Source: a virus. Taken from it: a DNA stretch of 46,922 nt. Under the pieces are notes generated by a model. It was given only the letters and a program-made list of their open reading frames with translations, did no database searches and had not been told where the DNA came from. Shown here one piece after another: positions 41,943-46,922 of this stretch. Position 1 is the first letter of the stretch. Each line of letters begins with the position of its first letter. The position numbers and the translations under genes were made by a program. The DNA lies in IMG/VR virus record IMGVR_UViG_3300043395_000290, positions 1 to 46,922 of that record. The stretch is one strand, 5' to 3'.

Positions 41943-42392
41943 ATGAAATCAACACAAAGAGTAAACGACTATCTCAAGTATTGGAGACCCGTTAAAGCCT
42001 ACATCAAAGCTAGGTACAAACTGTCCTCCACGGACCTAGACGTGCTACTTTTCCTACACTCAGAAGGGTACTTCAGCCGGGATAAGTTTGCAGAATACAG
42101 CAAGATACTACCATGGGACAAAGGGAGATTCGAGCGCCTGAAGAAGGAAGGATGGATTGTAATTTTTAGAAAGAGAGTAGGACGACACAAGACACTATAC
42201 CAAATATCCCACAGAGGAGCAGGTATAGTCAACGACATATACGAAAAACTAAATGGCGCCCTCATAACCGAGAGGCCCAACCTGAACCCGCTGTTCAAGT
42301 CAAAAGTGTCCTATGCAGAAAAGCAATACCGTGACTTCATCATAAAGATGAACGAGACTACAAAACAACTACAACGTCTCGCTCTTGAATAA
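41943..42392 (+). CDS. winged-helix (MarR-like) regulator, opposed to the late genes
   Basis: 149 residues. Residues about 27-95 form a winged helix: LSSTDLDVLLFLHSEGYFSR, DKFAEYSKILPWDKGRFERL as the recognition helix region, then KEGWIVIFRKR as the wing and HKTLYQISHRGAGIVNDIYE. This is the only plus-strand gene within the late block. It shares a 41-bp divergent promoter region with the block to its left and converges on GroES, overlapping it by 35 bp. A role in switching early and late transcription, or in autoregulation, is inferred. The ATG start is supported by the promoter box. Confidence 0.8.
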   Translation: MKSTQRVNDYLKYWRPVKAYIKARYKLSSTDLDVLLFLHSEGYFSRDKFAEYSKILPWDKGRFERLKKEGWIVIFRKRVGRHKTLYQISHRGAGIVNDIYEKLNGALITERPNLNPLFKSKVSYAEKQYRDFIIKMNETTKQLQRLALE

Positions 42393-42615
42393 TCGTGTAA
42401 GGAACATCATTGATGAGCATCGTGAAGCCATGCGCCTTGTCGTAGTAGATGACGTCGTCCGGCTTGATGACAGACACCTCAGTGCCCGGCTCGACCACTA
42501 CGCCCTTCTTGTAGCGCAACTGATTAGCATCCTCACCTGATAGTATCAGACCGGATTCCATCTTGATGTCTTCGTCAATAGCCTTGATGACTATGTTCTT
42601 GCCTATTGCTCTCAT
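42358..42615 (-). CDS. groES: GroES-like co-chaperonin
   Basis: 85 residues, slightly short of the usual 97. Segments in GroES order: NIVIKAIDED (7-16), mobile loop SGLIL (21-25), YKKGVVVEPGTEV (35-47), IKPDDVIYYD and YTIIQERDVVVVL at the end. It would cap the chaperonin ring, here most likely the phage GroEL encoded in the same block. The gene overlaps the RyR-domain gene upstream by ATGA and the opposed wHTH gene by 35 bp. Base composition is GC-richer than most phage genes, as for the chaperonin gene. Confidence 0.85.
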   Translation of the reverse strand: MRAIGKNIVIKAIDEDIKMESGLILSGEDANQLRYKKGVVVEPGTEVSVIKPDDVIYYDKAHGFTMLINDVPYTIIQERDVVVVL

Positions 42616-42962
42616 TGTATGTACTGCTTTAAACTGTGAACGGTTTGCCTGAACAGATAGTCCTTAGCCTTCTGCTCCAATGGGAGACTGTCGTATGGCA
42701 CAATGCATGGGTGTTCCTTCTTCTCCGCATCCTTAACCGGCCCGTACTTCCATCCATCGTTCACCTTCTCAGCCATCCACACAGTATGGCTCATCTCAGG
42801 CGTTGCATCATGGTTGTTCAAGTGGAAGTCAACACCATGGATAGCAGAGTTACGCTGCCAATCAGGTGCGTCTTCCCAATAGGTTTGAGAGTGGTCTCCC
42901 ATGGCCATACAGAAAGCTCTGTTAATCTCGTGCGCTACTTTAGCTACTTGTTCTACTGTCAT
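42612..42962 (-). CDS. RyR-domain protein
   Basis: 116 residues. The C-terminal half shows the RyR domain signature: W71-K-Y-G, VKDAEKKEH84-P85, P89-Y-D-S-L-P and KAKDYLFRQTVHSL. The N-terminal part (VAHEINRAFCMAMGDHSQTY, then WEDAPDWQRNSAIHGVDFHL) is the region usually preceding it in phage versions. Bacterial and phage RyR domains are known as a family but their ligand is unsettled. Its location with the Acb2-like gene and chaperonins suggests host-interaction functions. Confidence 0.88.
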   Translation of the reverse strand: MTVEQVAKVAHEINRAFCMAMGDHSQTYWEDAPDWQRNSAIHGVDFHLNNHDATPEMSHTVWMAEKVNDGWKYGPVKDAEKKEHPCIVPYDSLPLEQKAKDYLFRQTVHSLKQYIQ

Positions 42963-42966
42963 TTGA

Positions 42967-43227
42967 TTAGTACTTGAATGTGAGGAATTTTACCACGTTC
43001 ATCTGCGCATTTAAAATTTCGCCTATGGTGTGGTGATACAGCGTGTTCTCAAGGCTGCTCTTTTGTGACTGCAAATCTCTTTGCCAATGGTCACGCACCA
43101 TGGTTGCCAACTCTGCGCATAGCTCTTTAGCACGTTGCACATTCGGGTCATTAGACGGGTTGAATGTCAATCCTACAAGCTGATTACCATATGATAATCT
43201 TTCTTCGATTGGTTGCTCTGTTGTCAT
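42967..43227 (-). CDS. Acb2/Tad1-like hairpin-domain protein, candidate cyclic-nucleotide sponge
   Basis: 86 residues from the ATG at 43227, which has the AAATCAAATAAAAATG-type context. The motif order resembles the Acb2/Tad1 hairpin family: LVGLTFNPSNDPNVQRAKEL (17-36), a helical stretch with CAELATMVRDHW, then EILNAQMNVVKFLTF (70-84), the counterpart of the family's A-Q-M-x-V-K. Acb2 proteins bind cyclic dinucleotides and block CBASS; Tad1 proteins bind the Thoeris signal. The function here is inferred from resemblance only. An alternative start at 43263 would overlap the upstream gene. Confidence 0.75.
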   Translation of the reverse strand: MTTEQPIEERLSYGNQLVGLTFNPSNDPNVQRAKELCAELATMVRDHWQRDLQSQKSSLENTLYHHTIGEILNAQMNVVKFLTFKY

Positions 43228-43243
43228 TTTTATTTGATTTTGA

Positions 43244-43501
43244 TTAAGAATAAAACATATCATCTACAAACACAGGCGTCTTCTTCCCAACGTATGCCGA
43301 CTCCACATTGTAGTCGAAATACTCCAACGCCTCTTCAGCATCCATGCCGTCACGCTCCATGAGTATCGCCAAGCACTTCTTCTTCGAGTAGATTAACTTT
43401 TCGGTCAACAGCTCAAGGCCAATGACCGCATCGTCAAACCCGTCAGCCTTTAGGAACTCAATCTCGGGATGAGCCTCTAGTATCATGTCAAGTACACTCA
43501 T
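43244..43501 (-). CDS. conserved phage protein (85 aa)
   Basis: 85 residues. The central ADGFDDAVIGLELLTEKLIY and the C-terminal part (GMDAEEALEYFDYNVESAYV, then GKKTPVFVDDMF) form a pattern common in phages of many hosts (FDYNV-xx-AYVG-x-TP), function unknown. It is acidic and helical. It overlaps the upstream gene by ATGA (43498-43501). Confidence 0.8.
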   Translation of the reverse strand: MSVLDMILEAHPEIEFLKADGFDDAVIGLELLTEKLIYSKKKCLAILMERDGMDAEEALEYFDYNVESAYVGKKTPVFVDDMFYS

Positions 43502-43875
43502 TTGCTCAACTTTTTTAGCCTAGTCAATACGTCATAGCCGGTGTGCCCATCAAACTCGTACTTGGCTTTCTCTGCCACCGGTATGTTGAATAAATCCCAA
43601 TCCTCCGCTTTGTAGTGGTTACTGATTTGACCTGTTGGCAGCACAGCTACTACGATGAACCAACCTCCGCCGAAACATACCTCGCCATCATGATGACGCC
43701 AAGACTTGTGCACGTCATAATATGGGATATCATACTTCCCCCACTCGTTGAATAGGGCAGCGTTGTATAACTTCCTGAACTCGTATAGTTCCTTAAAGGT
43801 ATGATAGCCGTCACTGATTAAGTCGGTATCTACTCCGTTTGCTATAATGGTATTTATGGCTTGCTCTGTTGTCAT
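43498..43875 (-). CDS. conserved phage protein with KSWRHHDGE and FDGHT motifs (125 aa)
   Basis: 125 residues. The motif run VHKSWRHHDGEVCFGGGWFI, then PTGQISNHY and KYEFDGHTGYDVLTRLKKL, corresponds to a conserved phage family (WDGH-like). It has many His and Asp residues, suggesting a metal or nucleotide site, with no function known to me. The N-terminus MTTEQAINTII shares the first five residues with the Acb2-like protein. It is joined by ATGA to the GroEL gene upstream and the gene downstream. Confidence 0.82.
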   Translation of the reverse strand: MTTEQAINTIIANGVDTDLISDGYHTFKELYEFRKLYNAALFNEWGKYDIPYYDVHKSWRHHDGEVCFGGGWFIVVAVLPTGQISNHYKAEDWDLFNIPVAEKAKYEFDGHTGYDVLTRLKKLSK

Positions 43876-45494
43876 TTCTGCTCGTAGGTTCTAGCCATCG
43901 TCACAATGGCATTGGTGGATAATATTGTTGTTGCGACACTGATGGCGTTCTGAAGCGCTGTCCTTGTTACCTTCAGCGGGTCAATCACACCCATCTCAAG
44001 CATATCACCGAACTGCTTACCTTTCAGGTCATAGCCATGGCCTAGTGGTTTGCCGTCAGCATAGACCTCGTTGAACGACAGCCCCGAGTTGGATAGTATC
44101 TGCTTGACCGGCGCTAGCATCGCATGCCTAATCATCTCAACCGCAACCGTGTACTCCTTGCTAGGGTTATAGATTTGAACTAGACTCGTCGTGGCGTCAA
44201 GCAAAGCGACACCTGCCCCGGGAAGGATGCCCTCCTCAAGAGCTGAGCGTACTGCACACACAGCGTCATCGACCCTGTCGTACAACTCCTTCTGCTCTAG
44301 GTCAGTGTTCCCACCTACGAAGATGACACCAATGCCACCGGTAAGCGAAGCTATCCTCTCCAACAAGAAGTCCTTGTCAGCCTTTAGCGTCGCCTCACTA
44401 TGTGCAGCCCTGAGCTCAGCCACCCTTGCGTCAATGGTCTCCTTGCTGCTCTTCACGTCTGATGCCACGATAATGGTCTTGTCCTTGCTCACAATCACCT
44501 TAGCCGCATGACCCAAGTTGCTGTAGTTGATATGGCTCAGGTCATCACCGGTCTTCTCGCTGAAATAAGTTGCACCCACAGCCACGGCAATGTCCTGCAT
44601 CAACTCGTGCTGCTTGAACCCGAACCCGGGAGGAGGCACAGCCACACACCTCAAGTTCCCCCTGACAACATTAGCTGCCAAGGTATTAATCACATTCGTA
44701 TTGCAAGGAGAGATTATCAGCAGCTTCTTACCCTCAGTGATGATTGGCTTAAGCACCAACTCCAACTGTAAGATGTTAGCTATCTCAATGTCCGCCACCA
44801 ACACCATCACGTCCTCCAAGATACACTCGTCACGCTTTTGGTCGTTGATGAACAGCGGGGACAAATACCCACGGTTGAACTTTAAGCCCATGGTTGTCTC
44901 GGCATAGGTCTCCGGCGTCTGACTCTTCTCAAGGGTCACCACGCCATCACGGCCCACGTCCTTATACACCTCAGAGATAATCTTACCAACCGAAGTATCG
45001 TTGTTCGCAGAGATAGTCGCCACATCCATCAACCTGTCCTCCGTCACCTCACTTGACATCTCCTTCAACTTGTCCACCACGAAGTCACCCAACTCCACCA
45101 ACTGCCTCAACACCTCCGTGCGGTTTAAACTCTTGTCATCCTCCAACTCATGATGACCGGCAACCACTAACGCCTCAGTAAGTACGATGGCCGTCGTAGT
45201 TCCGTCACCCGCAGTAGTGGCCGTACGGTCAGCTGCTTCCTTCATCATCTTCACCGCCAAGTTCTCAACCGGGTCGATAAGGTCAACAGACTTTGCTACC
45301 GTCACACCATCCTTGGTAACAGTAATGCCATGAGTATGCGTAACCGATTCAATCAGCACAGTATTGCCGCTAGGACCTAATGTACTCTTGACAGCCTTTG
45401 CTATCTTAGCTACACCACTCAATAGACGCCTGCGTCCATCAGCATCAAAAAATAAATCTTTAGGGGAATAACCTGAGTTGTCTTGTACCATCAT
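43872..45494 (-). CDS. groEL: phage chaperonin GroEL
   Basis: 540 residues from the ATG at 45494; an in-frame TTG farther upstream at 45518 is less likely because it would place coding sequence over the promoter box. The chaperonin signatures are intact: STLGPSGNTVLIES, the nucleotide-binding GDGTTTA with D97, the apical GGIGVIFVGG, and D410 in DDAVCAVRSALEEGILPGAG matching the ATP-hydrolysis D398 of E. coli GroEL. The GGM-rich C-terminal tail is missing (ends ARTYEQK). The gene leads the block that ends with GroES, and has a strong Bacteroidetes-type promoter. It probably folds the capsid or the very large tail proteins; that is an inference. Confidence 0.93.
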   Translation of the reverse strand: MMVQDNSGYSPKDLFFDADGRRRLLSGVAKIAKAVKSTLGPSGNTVLIESVTHTHGITVTKDGVTVAKSVDLIDPVENLAVKMMKEAADRTATTAGDGTTTAIVLTEALVVAGHHELEDDKSLNRTEVLRQLVELGDFVVDKLKEMSSEVTEDRLMDVATISANNDTSVGKIISEVYKDVGRDGVVTLEKSQTPETYAETTMGLKFNRGYLSPLFINDQKRDECILEDVMVLVADIEIANILQLELVLKPIITEGKKLLIISPCNTNVINTLAANVVRGNLRCVAVPPPGFGFKQHELMQDIAVAVGATYFSEKTGDDLSHINYSNLGHAAKVIVSKDKTIIVASDVKSSKETIDARVAELRAAHSEATLKADKDFLLERIASLTGGIGVIFVGGNTDLEQKELYDRVDDAVCAVRSALEEGILPGAGVALLDATTSLVQIYNPSKEYTVAVEMIRHAMLAPVKQILSNSGLSFNEVYADGKPLGHGYDLKGKQFGDMLEMGVIDPLKVTRTALQNAISVATTILSTNAIVTMARTYEQK

Positions 45495-45515
45495 GTGTAT
45501 TTGATTTAAGTCTAG

Positions 45516-45547
45516 CAAAGATAATATCGTGGTACGAAAACAGCAAA
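45516..45547 (-). promoter_or_regulatory. Bacteroidetes-type promoter for groEL (late block)
   Basis: The minus strand carries TTTG (45544-45547), a 20-bp spacer and TATCTTTG (45516-45523), matching the Bacteroidetes consensus TTTG-N19-21-TAnnTTTG. The start codon at 45494 is 21 bp past the box. This is the best-matching promoter in the window. Confidence 0.8.
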
Positions 45548-45790
45548 CAAAATTATAAAAACCGGAATGACAGAATTTAGTGGTTCCCTATATATATATA
45601 TATTTCCCTCCTTTTATATATATTCTATAGAATATATTTCTTCTTTAAAATCGACATAATCGACATAAATAATAATAATCAATAAGTTAGATAAATTTAA
45701 TCGTCGTAAAAAAAGGTAATACTATGTCAATTATATAGTAATAGAACTTAGTTAAGGTTAGTATCAGGATGTCGTAAATCACGACACCCT
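45548..45790. other. AT-rich noncoding segment with palindrome and short iterated motifs
   Basis: No gene is seen here. It contains (TA)n and a 20-bp perfect palindrome (45618-45637). Two direct copies of ATCGACATA lie at 45650-45667, with related TCGTCGTAAA and TGTCGTAAA downstream; the last forms a stem with ACGACA (45770-45786). Its position beside the late promoter suits a regulatory region or a replication origin, but nothing proves either. Confidence 0.5.
45618..45637. repeat. 20-bp perfect palindrome
   Basis: ATATATTCTATAGAATATAT, centred on CTATAG, in the AT-rich gap upstream of the groEL promoter. It could be a protein-binding site or a DNA-unwinding element. Confidence 0.75.
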
Positions 45791-45823
45791 ACAAAAAAAG
45801 AAAGGGAGTGTAGAAACACCCCC
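45791..45823 (-). terminator. rho-independent terminator after the 80-aa gene
   Basis: On the minus strand, GGGGGTGT, loop TTCT, ACACTCCC (8 pairs with one G-U), followed by TTTCTTTTTTTG. It lies 30 bp after the stop of the gene at 45853-46095 and insulates it from the late block. Confidence 0.88.
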
Positions 45824-45852
45824 TATACTTAGACCAACACACATGAGACAAC

Positions 45853-46095
45853 TTAATACCCAAATCCTTCTGTCCTCACCTTGGCTTGAACCATGGCATC
45901 AGCATAGATTGATGTTTTCTCCATCATCTTCATAGACTTTCTAGTCATAGCTGCCTCTTGGATTCCCGTAATACTATCAGGACGATTGTTCAATAACATA
46001 CCATCCTTAACAGTCAAGCCGGGAGCAGAACCATTCCTTTGATAAATGCTGTTGCTTAAATCAGGACAACACCTACCCTTGCCTTTTAAAATCAT
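45853..46095 (-). CDS. 80-aa hypothetical protein, own transcription unit
   Basis: Starts MILKGKGRCCPDLSNSIYQR, continues with NNRPDSITGIQEAAMTRKSM, and ends AKVRTEGFGY. No domain recognised; the C-terminal half is Met/Lys-rich helix. It is the only gene in its transcription unit, ending at a strong terminator. Upstream, the minus strand has TATCTTTAC near 46118, a near match to TAnnTTTG. It stands next to the control region, so a regulatory role is possible. Confidence 0.65.
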   Translation of the reverse strand: MILKGKGRCCPDLSNSIYQRNGSAPGLTVKDGMLLNNRPDSITGIQEAAMTRKSMKMMEKTSIYADAMVQAKVRTEGFGY

Positions 46096-46139
46096 AACGT
46101 AAGTTTTAATACAGTAAAGATACGAAGTTTAGATATATA

Positions 46140-46400
46140 GATTGTTGGGGTTATCCCCCCGTTTGACGATTGGACCCCCGGACCGAAAACGACCTCGAGC
46201 AAAGGGGGTGGGGGTACCTTTTCGGGTGCCCCTGTCCGATTTTTTGGCAATTTCCCCACGGGACCGCCGCCGCCTACCTGCCTGCATGCAGGACCGCCGC
46301 GCCTCCGCCGCCCCTCCGCCGCTCCGCTCCGCCACGTGCCGCCCTCCTTGGTCCCCCACTCCGCCGCCGCCCTCAGGTAAACAGGTAACAGGACCACGAA
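46140..46400. other. GC-rich noncoding segment with hairpins and CCGCC runs
   Basis: Unlike the rest of the window, this segment is dominated by G and C. It has many CCGCC/GCCGC units, a 12-bp palindrome CCTGCATGCAGG (46281-46292) and a G-rich stem near 46209-46235 followed by six T. ORFs crossing it are Pro/Arg/Gly-rich artefacts of composition with no credible starts or motifs. It is best read as a cis-acting element. Confidence 0.7.
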
Positions 46401-46410
46401 CAGGACGGAC

Positions 46411-46461
46411 CAAGTACGAAGAACTTCGTCGTACACAGGTAGCAAGTACGAAGAACTTCGT
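46411..46461. repeat. two 19-bp repeats with inverted repeat core
   Basis: CAAGTACGAAGAACTTCGT at 46411-46429 and again at 46443-46461. Each contains the inverted repeat ACGAAG-AA-CTTCGT. A relative (ACGAAGACTTTCGT) lies at 46561-46574. Short ACAGG units are interspersed from 46380 to 46660. These look like binding sites for a protein acting on the control region. Confidence 0.85.
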
Positions 46462-46518
46462 TGAATACAGGACGCAATACAGGACCGCCGCTATCGGTCC
46501 CCCTTTGTGTACCTTTTA

Positions 46519-46534
46519 GTGTCTTTAAAGACAC
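46519..46534. repeat. perfect 16-bp palindrome GTGTCTTTAAAGACAC
   Basis: GTGTCTTTAAAGACAC, identical to the core of the capsid-gene terminator (26863-26878). There is no T-run of terminator type here. A GC stem GGGGG-CTGT-CCCCC (46575-46588) follows. Confidence 0.85.
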
Positions 46535-46703
46535 AATTCTATTTAACATAATGTTGAACTACGAAGACTTTCGTGGGGGCTGTCCCCCCTGTTTTCACCT
46601 CATGCTCAAATTTTTTCAAACTTTTTTTTCTAGCTGAAACCCGCTACAGGACTGCATTCCATGAGGCGGTACCCCCTGAATTAACCGCAACGGCAAAAAT
46701 AAA

Positions 46704-46735
46704 TTTGGATACTGACATTTTTTATACTATATTCA
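46704..46735 (+). promoter_or_regulatory. candidate early promoter
   Basis: Plus strand TTTG (46704-46707), a 20-bp spacer, then TATATTCA (46728-46735). The -33 element and spacing fit the Bacteroidetes consensus; the -7 box has two mismatches from TAnnTTTG. The ATG of the plus-strand gene is 43 bp further, after a CA-rich leader. Confidence 0.6.
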
Positions 46736-46778
46736 CACTCAGAACACACAATTAACACACACAAAAAACACACACACT

Positions 46779-46922
46779 ATGCAATTACTACAAATTGAAG
46801 AGAGCTTCCTCAGGGGCGCCGCCGCTCATCTGAGACTAACTGAAATCAGGGCAGCCCAAAGGGTCGAAGCCAACGGACACAAAAAAAGGTTCACTCAGTC
46901 CTTGGAGCTTGGCAAATTGCTG
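46779..46922 (+). CDS. plus-strand gene running off the window end (48 codons visible)
   Basis: The open frame runs to the window end. The product begins MQLLQIEESFLRGAAAHLRL and continues with TEIRAAQRVEANGHKKRFTQ. It is helical and basic; no domain recognised. The leader is CA-rich (CACACACACTATG) and a candidate promoter lies upstream. If the sequence is circular, the frame continues through base 1 to a TGA at 16-18, overlapping the ATG of the gene at 15 and giving a 53-residue product. The gene would then be the first of the early operon. Otherwise it is simply truncated. Confidence 0.65.
   Translation, partial: MQLLQIEESFLRGAAAHLRLTEIRAAQRVEANGHKKRFTQSLELGKLL

Noticed and set aside
45494-45518. 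TTG at 45518 as the groEL start.
   Set aside because: The ATG at 45494 has the A-rich context used by other genes, and the TTG region coincides with the -7 box of the promoter.
46092-46519. Open frames on both strands in the GC-rich segment (for example 46092-46445 minus and 46142-46519 plus).
   Set aside because: They are Pro/Arg/Gly-rich, overlap one another in several frames and have no start context or motif. Lack of stop codons is expected from GC-rich sequence.
1-46922. tRNA genes, integrase, insertion sequences.
   Set aside because: No cloverleaf-like sequence, recombinase motif or terminal inverted repeats with a transposase were seen on reading both strands; a dedicated scan was not possible.

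Overview
The window reads as the genome, or most of it, of a tailed (podovirus-like) phage of a Bacteroidetes host. The evidence is a full head-tail morphogenesis set with no bacterial housekeeping genes. There are no Shine-Dalgarno sites: starts are preceded by A-rich leaders of the AAATCAAATG type. Several gene blocks carry the Bacteroidetes promoter signature TAnnTTTG, in two places with an upstream TTTG 20 bp away. The order terminase, portal, scaffold, capsid, ring proteins, giant tail protein, internal proteins resembles crAss-like and marine/freshwater Bacteroidetes podoviruses. No sequence search was possible, so family names rest on motifs and recollection.

Layout: (1) 15-5582, plus strand, early block. 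Seven very AT-rich small genes end in a shared SLKQPK-type C-terminus encoded by a repeated gene-junction sequence. They are followed by a conserved small protein, a DEAH/SNF2-type helicase, a VRR-NUC-like nuclease, a DnaA domain IV-like DNA-binding protein and a second PD-(D/E)xK-like nuclease. (2) 5579-45494, minus strand, late block, which meets the early block tail to tail with a 4-bp overlap. Read in its own direction it runs: GroEL, two conserved phage proteins, an Acb2/Tad1-like cyclic-nucleotide sponge candidate, a RyR-domain protein, GroES; then, after an opposed wHTH regulator gene, small membrane and basic proteins, tail-fibre-like proteins, lysis genes (M15 endolysin plus holin candidates), a Dps-like four-residue metal motif protein, a tail fibre, a tandem GroES-like protein, a 2OG-Fe(II) oxygenase, TerL, portal, scaffold, MCP, ring/connector proteins, a 1696-aa tail protein, Cys-rich tail proteins, internal virion proteins and a 2821-aa polyvalent protein. 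(3) 45495-46778, mostly noncoding: an AT-rich palindromic segment, one small gene, a strikingly GC-rich and repeat-rich segment, then a plus-strand promoter and the start of a plus-strand gene running off the right end.

If the two window ends are joined, that last gene ends in a TGA overlapping the ATG of the first gene (ATGA), the same junction used throughout the early operon. This suggests a circular or circularly permuted complete genome with one early operon (46779 through the junction to 5582) and one late operon, both starting around the 45.5-46.8 kb control region.

The most notable content: the early-gene junction repeats; a phage chaperonin kit (GroEL, GroES and a tandem GroES-like protein); the Acb2-like counter-defence candidate; a protein with the exact Dps ferroxidase spacing; an acetyltransferase domain in the giant protein bounded by in-frame 23-bp direct repeats; a 16-bp palindrome found four times; and the GC-rich cis-acting region. 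No DNA polymerase, primase, RNA polymerase, integrase, tRNA or CRISPR array was recognised.
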